Positions 25,517-34,642 of a DNA stretch of 64,000 bases are shown piece by piece. Position 1 is the first letter of the stretch. The number at the start of each line of letters is the position of its first letter. The notes beneath the pieces are model-generated. The model was not told the origin of the DNA, made no database searches, and was given only the letters and a program-made list of their open reading frames with translations. The DNA is from Treponema parvum (GTDB lineage: Bacteria; Spirochaetota; Spirochaetia; Treponematales; Treponemataceae). The stretch lies in contig NZ_CP054257.1 of the NCBI RefSeq assembly GCF_017893945.1, forward strand, positions 62,001 through 126,000. The letters run 5' to 3'. Made by a program: the position numbers and the translations under genes.

Positions 25517-27481
25517 ATGCCGAAATCGACCGAGGCTGCCGTCGCGCAGCGATTGCTTGAAGACAAGGACACCGACTCCCGCACCAGAGTATATACCGGT
25601 CCGACGGAAAAAATCATTACGGTTTTGCTCTGCGTTTGGGCTGTCTTTCAGCTGTATTTCAATACCGTCGGGGTTATGAGCGCCGTAAACCTGCGCGCGT
25701 TTCACAGCGTCTTTTTGCTTTTGTTCGCATTCCTGTTATACCCCGCTGCGAAAAAAGAAAACAGAAAGCGCCGCTTTCCGCCCGTCGTCGATTTTTTTCT
25801 CATCGCGTTTGCTCTTTTTACGTTCGGCTATTTTATACTTCACTATACGGCGGTCGCTCGGGGCGGCGGCCGCGTTACGCCTTTTCAAATCGCAGTTGCG
25901 GCGATTGCGCTTGCCGTCGTTTTTGAAGCGGCCCGCCGCACTTCGGGAAACCTTGCTTTTCTTGCGGCTCTCTTCCTTGCGTATAGTTTCTTTGGAAAAT
26001 ATATTCCGGGACAGCTCGGACATAACGGCTTTACGATAAAGCGAGTCCTTGTCACACAGTTTTGGGGTACGCAGGGAATTTTGGGCGTCGGCGTCGGAGT
26101 GTCGGCGACATATATCTTTTTGTTCGTCGTCTTCGGCTCTTTTTTAAAGCACAGCGGTTTTTCAAAGTTTATCAACGATTTTTCTCTGACGCTTGTCGGG
26201 CGCACGCCGGGAGGGCCTGCAAAGGTCGCCGTCTTAGCATCCGCTCTCATGGGCATGATAAACGGATCGGCCGTTGCAAACGTCGCGACGACCGGTACGA
26301 TTACGATCCCGCTTATGAAGCAGACCGGCTACAAAAAAGAATTCGCCGCAGCTGTCGAAGCGACTGCGAGCACCGGCGGCCAATTTTGCCCTCCGATCAT
26401 GGGAGCCGTAGGCTTTGTAATGGCCGAGTTTTTGAACATAAGCTATACGGCCGTCATGCTCGCCGCGATCGTACCGGCGTTTTTGTATTACTTGGGAATC
26501 CTGCTTGCCGTTCACTTTGAAGCTAAGCGCATGGGCCTTCCCGGTCTTTCTAAAGAAAACATTCCTGATGCCGTAAAAGTGCTTAAAGAACAGGGGCATC
26601 TCGTGCTGCCGCTCGTGCTGCTTGTCGCGATGATGGCGAAGGGTTTTACGCCGCTTCTTTCAGCGGTTGCCGCCATTTTCGCCGCTGTCGGCGCGAGCTG
26701 GCTCCGGAAGGATACGCGCATGACGGTCGACAAGATAATCGCCGCATGCGTAGAAGGTGCGAAGGGCGCCGTCGGAGTGGGCGTGTCGTGCGTTATCATC
26801 GGTGTCATTATCGGGACTGTAACCCTTACGAGCCTAGGCCTCAACATGGGCTACGTTATTTTAAACGTCGTGCCGAACAACAGCATCTATTTGACGGGGC
26901 TCCTCGTTATGATCATGTCGACTATATTGGGGATGGGAGTGCCGGGAGTGGCGGCCTACGTCATCGTGCAGGCTGTTGCCGTTCCCGTTTTAATAAAAAC
27001 CGGCGTGCTTCCGATAGCGGCGCACTTGTTTTGCCTCATCTATGCGTGCCTTTCGAATATCACACCGCCGGTCGCCATCAGCTGCTATGTCGCAGCCGGT
27101 ATTGCGGATTCCGATCAGCTTAAGACGGGACTGCTTGCCGTGCGGATAGGGCTTGTCGGATTTTTGATTCCGTTTTTCTTTTTGGCAAATCCGGTGCTGC
27201 TAATAGGAAGCGGAAGCGCGTCCCTTGCGATGAGTTTGTGGTCGGTATTTACGGCCTCTGTCGGTACGGCCACGCTTGTCGCGGGCCTTGAGGGATGGCT
27301 TTTGCGCCGCACATCCTTGTTCGAGCGGGTTTCTCTCATTGCGATCGCGCCTCTTTTGCTTTATGCGGGCGTCGTCTCGGATGCGATCGGTTTTGCGCTC
27401 CTTGCCGCGGTGTGCGTCTATCAATACGTAAAAAACCGCATGCAGGCTAAAAAGAGCTTCGATTCGGAAAAGCGCACATAA
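25517..27481 (+). CDS. TRAP transporter fused permease (DctQ-DctM, TAXI type)
   Basis: A 654-residue membrane protein with about 15 or more hydrophobic segments. The N-terminal four-helix DctQ-like part (about 35-190) is fused to a DctM-like part containing GSAVANVATTGTITIPLMKQTGY and GGQFCPPIMGAVGF. Fused 4TM/12TM permeases belong to the TAXI branch, which uses a sodium gradient to take up organic acids or amino acids caught by a separate receptor. The receptor gene follows at 27842 across a 360-base structured gap. The start has AGGAAGG eight bases upstream and a strong promoter. Confidence 0.94.
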   Translation: MPKSTEAAVAQRLLEDKDTDSRTRVYTGPTEKIITVLLCVWAVFQLYFNTVGVMSAVNLRAFHSVFLLLFAFLLYPAAKKENRKRRFPPVVDFFLIAFALFTFGYFILHYTAVARGGGRVTPFQIAVAAIALAVVFEAARRTSGNLAFLAALFLAYSFFGKYIPGQLGHNGFTIKRVLVTQFWGTQGILGVGVGVSATYIFLFVVFGSFLKHSGFSKFINDFSLTLVGRTPGGPAKVAVLASALMGMINGSAVANVATTGTITIPLMKQTGYKKEFAAAVEATASTGGQFCPPIMGAVGFVMAEFLNISYTAVMLAAIVPAFLYYLGILLAVHFEAKRMGLPGLSKENIPDAVKVLKEQGHLVLPLVLLVAMMAKGFTPLLSAVAAIFAAVGASWLRKDTRMTVDKIIAACVEGAKGAVGVGVSCVIIGVIIGTVTLTSLGLNMGYVILNVVPNNSIYLTGLLVMIMSTILGMGVPGVAAYVIVQAVAVPVLIKTGVLPIAAHLFCLIYACLSNITPPVAISCYVAAGIADSDQLKTGLLAVRIGLVGFLIPFFFLANPVLLIGSGSASLAMSLWSVFTASVGTATLVAGLEGWLLRRTSLFERVSLIAIAPLLLYAGVVSDAIGFALLAAVCVYQYVKNRMQAKKSFDSEKRT

Positions 27482-27614
27482 GCGGAGTTTCCAAGAATAT
27501 GGTTACGCGATAGAACCTATTAATAATTATTACGCCGGTGCGATGCTTGCATGTGTTCTGCAAAAGCGCGCGGTTGAATTTTTTGAAAACTTTTTGATTT
27601 TTTATAGGAGGTAC

Positions 27615-27830
27615 GATAAAAAGCGCCGTCTGAAATATCGCCGTCGCTTTTTATCTCGAGTTTGCTTGGATGTTTGCAGTAGACGTGTATACGTATCGTT
27701 CCGATAAAAATCGCATGAGTACGATACACTGTATTTGCAAACTCGACTATTTATTGCGCTTTCTCAACTGATGTTTGCGAAAGCGCCGAAAAAACTTTTT
27801 CGGATGTTGAAACATCCTGCAAAAGTTTTT
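27615..27830. repeat. Array of stem-loops in the TRAP permease-receptor gap
   Basis: The 360-base gap holds three structures. The first is a perfect GATAAAAAGCG/CGCTTTTTATC stem (27615-27625 with 27645-27655). The second has arms CGAGTTTGC/GCAAACTCG (27657-27665 with 27737-27745), with GTATCGT/ACGATAC nested inside. The third is AAAAACTTTT/AAAAGTTTTT (27790-27830) enclosing GGATGTT/AACATCC. The last ends directly before the TAGGAG ribosome-binding site of the receptor gene. They could attenuate read-through or stabilise the receptor mRNA end so that receptor exceeds permease. Confidence 0.75.
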
Positions 27831-27841
27831 ATAGGAGAAAT

Positions 27842-28828
27842 ATGAAAAACGTATCGATTAGGATTATCTTTGCCGCTGTTTTGGCGGCCGTCATACTTGG
27901 AGGCTGCAGCGGAAAAAAGGCTTCTACAGGCGCACATGAAAAAGTGACGATTAAATTTCCGACGGCGTCCGCTTCGGGCGCGCTTTATGCGGTAGGGGCC
28001 GCGATTACGAACGTATGGGACACGAAGATCGATTTTGTGAGCGCGTCGAGTCAGGCCTCGAACGGCGGCATCGACAATCTCAATCAGATTGCAGACGGAG
28101 AGTCGCAAGTGTCGATCGCTATAAGTTCCAACTGCTATCAAAGCTATAACGGCACCGACAGCTTCGAAGGCGCTGCGAATAAAAACCTCCGCATCATAGC
28201 TGGTTTGTATTTTAACCCGAATCAGGTTGTCGTCACGAAAAAATCCGGAATAACTTCTCTTTCCGGTGTCAAAGGCAAACGCTTTGCCGTGGCCGCTGCA
28301 GGATCAAGCGTTGAAGGCGAGTGCAAAAATCACTTTACAGCTACGGGACTGAATTATCCGTCCGACATTCAAGCCGAATACATTGCGTTCGGGGACGCGG
28401 CCGACATGCTTCAAAACGGCACGCTTGACGGCGCGTGGATTATGAGCGGCATTCCCGCAGCAGCCGTATCGCAAGCGTGCTCGTCAGGATGCACGCTCGT
28501 TTCGATCGGCGACGATATTCTCGAAAAACTTCGTGTATCCTATCCGTGGTATGCGCGCTATACGATTCCCGCGGGAACATATCCCGGACAAAACGCGGAT
28601 ATTGAAACGACGGCTATTAAGATGACGATGTTTTGTAATTCCACGCTCGACGATGAAACGGTGTACATGCTCACTAAAACCTTTTGGGAAAACGTCGAAG
28701 AACTCGGAAACGCGCAGCGTAATTTAAAAGGATTAAAACCCGAAAATGCGGTAAAGGACATTGCAGGTTTGCCTCTCCACGAAGGCGCAAAACGCTATTA
28801 CACTGAAATCGGAGTTTCTATCGATTGA
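27842..28828 (+). CDS. TAXI-family TRAP solute-binding lipoprotein
   Basis: A 328-residue extracytoplasmic receptor for the fused permease upstream. Signal peptide with lipobox at C22 (LGGC), then the TAXI-type fold: IKFPTASASGALYAVGAAI near residue 40, GITSLSGVKGKRFAVAAAGS near 140, and SIGDDILEKL near 220. The ligand is unknown; characterised relatives bind glutamate, glutamine or small organic acids. Start follows TAGGAGAAAT. Confidence 0.92.
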   Translation: MKNVSIRIIFAAVLAAVILGGCSGKKASTGAHEKVTIKFPTASASGALYAVGAAITNVWDTKIDFVSASSQASNGGIDNLNQIADGESQVSIAISSNCYQSYNGTDSFEGAANKNLRIIAGLYFNPNQVVVTKKSGITSLSGVKGKRFAVAAAGSSVEGECKNHFTATGLNYPSDIQAEYIAFGDAADMLQNGTLDGAWIMSGIPAAAVSQACSSGCTLVSIGDDILEKLRVSYPWYARYTIPAGTYPGQNADIETTAIKMTMFCNSTLDDETVYMLTKTFWENVEELGNAQRNLKGLKPENAVKDIAGLPLHEGAKRYYTEIGVSID

Positions 28829-28955
28829 CGGGCGGCGTTTGATTCCTGCCCGAGATGTTGTGAGATGCGGTAGGGATTGCAGGGACAGTAAACACCGCAT
28901 ATCAACGTGTGTGCTGCTCGAAACTTCGCGCTTACGCGCTCGTTGCGGGGTACGC

Positions 28956-29010
28956 GCACCAATTCAACAGTCTCCAAAATTGAAATTTCCTTGAATGCCG
29001 CTTTTTAAGG
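28956..29010 (+). repeat. Palindromic leader element, family P copy 3 (mosaic arms)
   Basis: Begins GCACCAATTCAACAGTC, continues TCCAAAATTGAAATTT and ends GCCGCTTTTTAAGGAA, seven bases before the AraC-type regulator start. The left arm is that of copy 4 and the right arm that of copy 2, so the main stem cannot pair fully. It looks like a recombinant of two subtypes. Confidence 0.65.
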
Positions 29011-29016
29011 AACGGT

Positions 29017-29784
29017 ATGATATATAAAGGCGACCGCATTATCTTTTGGGCTCTGTATGACGACCCGCAAGAGCACAAGCATTTTGCAAAGCATGTGCTC
29101 ATTTCGTCCATGCCTTTTATCTGTACGGTAGAGGAGACAAGCGAAAATCTGCGCTCGGTTGTCATTCAATCGAACGTCATGCATCGCATAAAGCGGAATA
29201 AGGATGCGCCTATGGCGGTGTTTTTGATCGATACGACGTCCGAGCTTTCACGGATAATCGACGATGAATTGCTAAAAGGGAAAAAGTTCGGCGCGCTTCC
29301 GAGCGAAATCGAAAACCATCTCATACGCATGCTGGATGGCAGAGATCCGTTGGAAGCCGTCGACGAATATCTTGTCGGGACGCTTGTTGAGCGTACTGAG
29401 CGAAAAAGCATGAAAGCGATGTCCGTGTCCGGCAGTCTTTGCAAACAAAGGGGCCAGCGTATGGACAGCCGCATCGCCGAAGCGATCTGTCTTATGGAGC
29501 AATGCGAAAGCATCGAAAGCGACGCATACGATACGTTTCCCCGAACGCTGTGTTTGAGCAAAAGCCGCTTTTTACATTTGTTTAAAGAAGAAGTCGGCAT
29601 CGATTTTAAAAACTATCTGCTCTTAAAAAAACTCGAAAAAACCTGCCGCTGCGTTGTCGAAAAAGGTATGAGCATAACGGACGCCGCAATTCGTGCAGGG
29701 TTTTCAAGTTCCTCTCATTTTGCGACCGCCTGCAAAAAATACTGCGGCATATCGTTCACGGACTTTCTCAAAAGCGGAAGCTGA
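29017..29784 (+). CDS. AraC-family transcriptional regulator
   Basis: A 255-residue regulator. The C-terminal 100 residues hold the double helix-turn-helix of AraC proteins (LSKSRFLHLFKEEVGIDFKN, then ITDAAIRAGFSSSSHFATACKKYCG). The N-terminal domain (about 1-140) is a probable ligand-binding or dimerisation domain that I cannot assign. It follows the TAXI TRAP genes on the same strand and may control them or the hydrolase downstream. The palindrome immediately upstream supplies its AAGGA ribosome-binding site. Confidence 0.9.
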   Translation: MIYKGDRIIFWALYDDPQEHKHFAKHVLISSMPFICTVEETSENLRSVVIQSNVMHRIKRNKDAPMAVFLIDTTSELSRIIDDELLKGKKFGALPSEIENHLIRMLDGRDPLEAVDEYLVGTLVERTERKSMKAMSVSGSLCKQRGQRMDSRIAEAICLMEQCESIESDAYDTFPRTLCLSKSRFLHLFKEEVGIDFKNYLLLKKLEKTCRCVVEKGMSITDAAIRAGFSSSSHFATACKKYCGISFTDFLKSGS

Positions 29785-29826
29785 TACCGGGGCAACATCG
29801 CTAAAAAAAATCAACCATATGATCCC

Positions 29827-29885
29827 GCGCAAAATGCGGCAATTTCAGAATCGGACACTTCCTTCAATGTCGCATTTTAAGATGC
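29827..29885 (+). repeat. Palindromic leader element, family P copy 5
   Basis: Stem AAAATGCGGCA (29831-29841) with TGTCGCATTTT (29868-29878), one wobble pair, followed by AAGA. The middle differs from the other copies. A second, terminator-like hairpin follows at 29942-29986. Confidence 0.5.
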
Positions 29886-29941
29886 GCTCGAAAAATCAGC
29901 GTCCTGGTGGAAGTATTTTCCTCTCCGATCAGTCATTCTAT

Positions 29942-29986
29942 AAAGGGCTGTTTCAAAAGTCGGTTACTTTTTCGACAGCCCCTTGA
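29942..29986. terminator. Terminator-like hairpin before the 30.0-kb hydrolase
   Basis: AAAGGGCTGTTTCAAAAGT pairs imperfectly with ACTTTTTCGACAGCCCCTT. It could end transcription from the AraC gene. No long T-run follows. Confidence 0.45.
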
Positions 29987-30030
29987 AGCTTTGCTGCGAA
30001 TCTGCAGCGCGGTTGTTGATTGGAGGCGAT

Positions 30031-31203
30031 ATGGTTCAATTTAAAGTCGGTTTATACAATCTAAACGACAATGCAAATTATAATTTCCAGCTTAACAGGC
30101 TTATCAACTGGGACGGAGGCGACTTGGACGAAACGGCCGTGGTGTCGCGCGGCATTCGCACTCACGACGACTGGAAGCATACGCTCATCCGCTTGGGAGA
30201 CAATGCGCTTAAAGACGGCAGAACTGAAAACGCGATCGCGTATTACCGCATGAGCGAATTTTTTATGGCGGACGGAGACGGCGACAAACTTGCTTATTAT
30301 AAAAAAGCCGTCGATTTGTTTTACACGCACTATGCCGATTATTTTTCGGCGGGTACGGTTGAACGCTTCAATGTTCCGTTCGGTTCGATTCATCTGCCGG
30401 TTATGCACGCAAAGGCCGGCATGCACGCTTCTCATAAAACATCGAAAGGAACGATACTCTTGCACGGCGGGAACGACAGTTATTTTGAAGAGCTTTTTTT
30501 CCCCATGCTGTATTTTGCCGAAAACGGCTACGACGTGTATCTTTTTGAAGGGCCGGGGCAGGGCGGCGTTTTGCGCGTGCAGGGAGCGACTTTTACGCAC
30601 GAATGGGAAAAACCCGTTACGGCGATTATCGATCATTTCGGTTTGGATGACGTTGTCATCGTCGGCGCTTCGTTAGGCGGAATGCTTGCGCCCAGAGCCG
30701 CCGCATTTGAAAAGCGCATTACGCAAGTTATCGCATGGTCGGTGTTTCCGAATTTTTTGCACGTAGCCCTCTCCGATTTACCCGGTGCGGTGCAAAACTT
30801 TTTTAAAACACTGCTGCGTCTCCGCTTAAAAGGCATTATAAACGCCGTGCTGTACAGTCAAGTAAAAAAAGATCCCGCTTTTCAATGGGCGCTTAATCAC
30901 GGCATGCACGCATACGGCGCAAAAAGCCCGTACGAATGGATGCAAAAAATGAACGATTTTCAAATGCTCGATGTCGCGGATAAAATCGATCAGGACGTAT
31001 TGATTTTACAGGGCGCAAAAGATCACTTTATCGATTGGCATTTATACCGTGAAGAAATCGATGCGCTCACCGGCGCAAAATCGGTAACGTTCAGGCTGTT
31101 CACCGACAAAGAAGCGGCGTCGAACCACTGTCAATGCGGAAACAGCCGTCTCGTGCTGGACACAATGCTGGGCTGGCTGGAAACCGTACGCGCTCCGCGG
31201 TGA
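30031..31203 (+). CDS. Alpha/beta hydrolase, FrsA/esterase-like
   Basis: A 390-residue serine hydrolase with an N-terminal helical extension (about 1-115) before the hydrolase core. The oxyanion strand is LLHGGNDS (144-150), the nucleophile S214 in VGASLGGML, the acid near 332 (GAKDHFIDW) and the histidine near 372 (SNHCQCG). The layout recalls two-domain cytosolic esterases; the substrate is unknown. Start at the ATG following TTGGAGGCGAT rather than an earlier in-frame ATG at 29983. Confidence 0.88.
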   Translation: MVQFKVGLYNLNDNANYNFQLNRLINWDGGDLDETAVVSRGIRTHDDWKHTLIRLGDNALKDGRTENAIAYYRMSEFFMADGDGDKLAYYKKAVDLFYTHYADYFSAGTVERFNVPFGSIHLPVMHAKAGMHASHKTSKGTILLHGGNDSYFEELFFPMLYFAENGYDVYLFEGPGQGGVLRVQGATFTHEWEKPVTAIIDHFGLDDVVIVGASLGGMLAPRAAAFEKRITQVIAWSVFPNFLHVALSDLPGAVQNFFKTLLRLRLKGIINAVLYSQVKKDPAFQWALNHGMHAYGAKSPYEWMQKMNDFQMLDVADKIDQDVLILQGAKDHFIDWHLYREEIDALTGAKSVTFRLFTDKEAASNHCQCGNSRLVLDTMLGWLETVRAPR

Positions 31204-31271
31204 GCATATCCGGACAGTATGACAACATGCAAACACGTCGAGGCACACGCGGCGGGTTTGCCGCGTTATTC

Positions 31272-33365
31272 CTACACTTTAAATTTCTTCACTTCTTCCG
31301 CCAGGTTTTGAATGCTCGCCTTGTTCTTTTGAGTGATCTCGTTTACTTCCTGTACTGCGTTGTTTATCTGAATGGCTCCAGCAGCCATCTCGTTCATGCT
31401 ATCGGTAATAATTCTTGTAAGGCCGTCAAGTTTTTCCATCTCCCTAGCGACGCCTTCGCCTCCCTTAAGCATCTCTTCGGAACCGTCTTTTACTTCTACC
31501 GTTACGGTATTTATGTCTTTGATCGCGGCAAGCATTTCCTTGCTGCCTTTTTCCTGCTCCTGCATGGCTTCCGTCAAGCGGTCGCTCATTGTTTTTACCT
31601 GTTCGGTTAAGCTGAAAATGACGTTGAACTTTTCTTCTGCAGTTTTAGAAGAGGCCGAAAGATCTTCAATTTCACCTGAGAGTGTTTTAAGAGTGTTGGT
31701 TATCGTTTTACCCTGTTCGGCGGAATCTTCGGCAAGCTTTCGTATTTCGTCCGCGACGACGGCAAAGCCCTTACCCGCTTCGCCTGCGTGAGCGGCTTCG
31801 ATCGCAGCGTTCATTGCAAGCAAATTCGTCTGTGAGGCTATGTGCTGAATAACCGCGCTCGCTTCAATTAAACTGCCTGATTCTTCTGCGATCTTTTGAG
31901 TTACACTGTTCGAGTTAACGATTGTGGTTTTACCGTCGACCGTTGCGTCGGCGAGAGTTTTAATCACGCCGTCGGTTTTTTCAAGAGTCTGTCCTATGGA
32001 CGCAATGTTGCCCACCATCTGTTCGATCGCAGAAGAAGACTCCGCGACGCTCGCCGACTGGTTTTCGATGCTTGCGTTCAATTTATTTATCGTGTTAACG
32101 ATTTCTTCAATCGTAGCGGCGGTTTCGGTGACGCTCGCCGCCTGTGTCAGGGCCTGCTGCTTAATGCTGTCTATGTTTGCGCTGATTTCGTGTACCGCGC
32201 TTGCAGTTTGGGTCATATTGCTTGCAAGTTCGCTTCCGATTTCTTCCATGACGCTGCTGTTTTCGCCTACCGCTTTAATTGACGAGCCGATTTTAGCTAT
32301 AGTCTGATTAAAGTATTCGGACAAGTCGGTTACTTCGTCGTTACCCGTTATCGGAAGACGTACCGTAAGGTCGCCTTCGCCCTGCGCAATGTCTTTTAAA
32401 GCTTTGACGACGATTCTTACTGGCCTTACCATTTCGCGGGCAAGGAAGTAAACAATAATAAGGACGACGATCAATATGATCAGTCCCGTAACGTTCATCG
32501 ATATGCTCAGCTTATTTACCGTTCCCATAAATTCATTAACCGGTGCGCGGACAATAATCGACCAATCGGTAGTCTGCATCGTAGCAAAAGAGGCTATGTA
32601 CGATACGCCTTCGTATGTATAGTAGCCTATTTCGCTTTCGTCGGTATCTAAAACGTGTTCCAAAAAAGCGGCGGTTGAAGCAAGCGTTTCGTCCGTTTTT
32701 GCCTGTTCGATAATGTTCAGTTGAGTTTTAACCAGTTCGTCGTCTTTATCGGCAATAATAGTACCGCTGTTACCCATTATATAACAATTGCCCGTTTTAC
32801 CGACGACTATGTCTTTAATATAACCGGAAAGTCTTTGTGCTTCTATAATGGCATTTAACGTTCCTACGATATTGTGGTCATTGTTATAAATAGGTACGGC
32901 GAAAATAATTAAAAAAGTTGTGTGGTCGAATGCCGAAAGAAACGGTTCAGTTATTCCTCTTCCGCCTGCTACGGTTGTCTTGTACCATTCTTTATGACCC
33001 TCTTTGAGCGATCCGCTTAAGGTATATGTCGTTCCTTGAGTATCGCTGACTTGTAAATCCAATATGATCGGATTAAAGGCCGCTTCTTTTTTGAGAAGAT
33101 CAAGCTTTACAGAATATGATATGTTGGGATCTTGTAATTGAGGCATTCTGGCAATTCCTTCCAGCAGTTGAAAAAATGCATTTACTCTTCCGTCGACAAT
33201 GCTGGCAACGTCGGTAGCTTTGTCGATAAGATGCGTTTCAACTTTTTCTATGACCGCTTTTCGTGACGCAAGGACGGCGAATACGATTTCAACTGCCGAA
33301 GTTATAGCGATTAAAAGTCCGAAAATAATGATAAGTTTATAACTTATAGAAAAACGCTTTTTCAT
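31272..33365 (-). CDS. Methyl-accepting chemotaxis protein with Cache sensor
   Basis: A 697-residue chemoreceptor: membrane segment at about 10-32, an extracytoplasmic double-Cache-like sensor (about 35-290), a second segment (near 295-315), a HAMP domain, then the long cytoplasmic signalling coiled coil with the conserved hairpin [21 protein letters not shown]. It would relay a ligand signal to CheW-CheA and the periplasmic flagella. The ligand cannot be told, although Cache sensors often bind amino or organic acids. Single gene, convergent with the hydrolase. Confidence 0.95.
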   Translation of the reverse strand: MKKRFSISYKLIIIFGLLIAITSAVEIVFAVLASRKAVIEKVETHLIDKATDVASIVDGRVNAFFQLLEGIARMPQLQDPNISYSVKLDLLKKEAAFNPIILDLQVSDTQGTTYTLSGSLKEGHKEWYKTTVAGGRGITEPFLSAFDHTTFLIIFAVPIYNNDHNIVGTLNAIIEAQRLSGYIKDIVVGKTGNCYIMGNSGTIIADKDDELVKTQLNIIEQAKTDETLASTAAFLEHVLDTDESEIGYYTYEGVSYIASFATMQTTDWSIIVRAPVNEFMGTVNKLSISMNVTGLIILIVVLIIVYFLAREMVRPVRIVVKALKDIAQGEGDLTVRLPITGNDEVTDLSEYFNQTIAKIGSSIKAVGENSSVMEEIGSELASNMTQTASAVHEISANIDSIKQQALTQAASVTETAATIEEIVNTINKLNASIENQSASVAESSSAIEQMVGNIASIGQTLEKTDGVIKTLADATVDGKTTIVNSNSVTQKIAEESGSLIEASAVIQHIASQTNLLAMNAAIEAAHAGEAGKGFAVVADEIRKLAEDSAEQGKTITNTLKTLSGEIEDLSASSKTAEEKFNVIFSLTEQVKTMSDRLTEAMQEQEKGSKEMLAAIKDINTVTVEVKDGSEEMLKGGEGVAREMEKLDGLTRIITDSMNEMAAGAIQINNAVQEVNEITQKNKASIQNLAEEVKKFKV

Positions 33366-33567
33366 TTAAAGCCTCCAAAATATTGTAAATAAATCTTCAT
33401 TCTTGATTTAATAGGAAGAAACCGCCGCCCGTCGACGGTAAATAAATTGACGTGTAATTTTAAAGAACGCAATCTCCTTACGTCATAAAGAATAGTATAT
33501 CACTGAATATATGATATGAAAAGAACGCGCATTGCATGTGCACATTGCATGTACGTGAATTTGCATA

Positions 33568-33600
33568 GCTTTTTGCGTTTTGTGCCGAAACGCAAAAAGC
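33568..33600. repeat. Perfect 13-bp inverted repeat upstream of TetR gene
   Basis: GCTTTTTGCGTTT and AAACGCAAAAAGC flank a seven-base loop, about 70 bases before the TetR gene. GCACGAAACGCAAAAC repeats part of it just downstream. It could be an operator or a terminator for the minus strand. The rest of the 306-base gap holds CATGTGCAC/TGCATGTAC-type short repeats and nothing else I can name. Confidence 0.6.
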
Positions 33601-33671
33601 GTGGCGCAATAGCACGAAACGCAAAACATTGACAAACGGATAAAAACATATTAGCGTTGCTTACATTCGAT

Positions 33672-34379
33672 ATGAAAGCAACGGATATAAAACCCGAACG
33701 CGGGAAAAATAATGCTCATACAAAATTCCCGTCGCAATCGGAGCAATCAGCGGAACACGCAAAGACAAAGGCGCCGAATTCCAAAGAGCGCATTTTAGAG
33801 TGCGCCGCTTCCGAATTTTTGCAAAAAGGCTGGGCGAAAAGCTCGATGCGGGAGATCGCAAAACTTGCCGGCGTTACGACCGGCTCTCTGTATTTTCATT
33901 TTAAAAACAAAGAAGCGCTTTTTGACGCGCTTGTAAAAGACGTGTATGATTCTCTTTTGGCAAACCACCGCGCAATGTACGACACCTTTTTTAATATGCC
34001 GCCGGACACGAAAAAGCGGCGCGCCTTTCGTTTTGAAGGCCGCAAAAAAACAGTGGACTTCGTATATGCACATTACCGCGCGGTAAAGCTGCTCGTGTGC
34101 GGTTCGGCCGGCACGCGCTATGCCGATTTTTTTTCGCTCATGATGGAAGATACATACAAAGCCGATGTGCGTGCTTTGGCGTCGCTCAAAGAGTTCGGCG
34201 GCGTACTGCGCTCCGGCATAGACCTGCGCCTGTATTCGGCGATCGATAAAAGCTTTTGGAACTGCTTGTTCGAAACCGTCCGCTTGGACATCCTATACGA
34301 AGAAGCGCTCCGGTACGTTGCCCTGCTCGACGAATTTTACGAAGCAGGCTGGCGGAAAATTCTGTGCGAAACAGAATAA
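33672..34379 (+). CDS. TetR-family repressor (ABC cassette 1)
   Basis: A 235-residue repressor with an HTH near residues 45-85 (GWAKSSMREIAKLAGVTTGSLYFHFKNKE) after an unusual charged N-terminal extension. It precedes the first ABC exporter gene by about 260 bases. That gap contains a near-consensus promoter overlapped by a perfect palindrome, the probable operator. It is related to the second TetR at 41752, which heads the second ABC cassette. The start is uncertain: ATG 33672 or TTG 33657, neither with a good ribosome-binding site. Confidence 0.88.
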   Translation: MKATDIKPERGKNNAHTKFPSQSEQSAEHAKTKAPNSKERILECAASEFLQKGWAKSSMREIAKLAGVTTGSLYFHFKNKEALFDALVKDVYDSLLANHRAMYDTFFNMPPDTKKRRAFRFEGRKKTVDFVYAHYRAVKLLVCGSAGTRYADFFSLMMEDTYKADVRALASLKEFGGVLRSGIDLRLYSAIDKSFWNCLFETVRLDILYEEALRYVALLDEFYEAGWRKILCETE

Positions 34380-34509
34380 AAAAGGCTTTCGGTTACGGTA
34401 CGGCAAACATTTTTTATCATTTACAATCGTTTCATTCATAGTGTAATTCAGCGCCGTATATTCTAACTGATTCGCGATTATACACTTTTATCGGTTTGCC
34501 GCTTTTTTC

Positions 34510-34569
34510 TTGACAAATTTCTTCGTGCTTTATATCATAACAGTGTTATGTTAGCGTCGGCTAACATAA
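34510..34569 (+). promoter_or_regulatory. Promoter with TetR operator of ABC cassette 1
   Basis: TTGACA (34510-34515), 17 bases, TATCAT (34533-34538), then the perfect inverted repeat TTATGTTAGC-n4-GCTAACATAA (34546-34569) across the expected transcription start. This geometry is typical of repression by a TetR dimer. Confidence 0.75.
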
Positions 34570-34642
34570 ATTCTAGATAGTACGGGTCTTTATCAATCTT
34601 CGTATTTTGATAAAGGCCGCGGTTGATGAATTAGGGGAAATT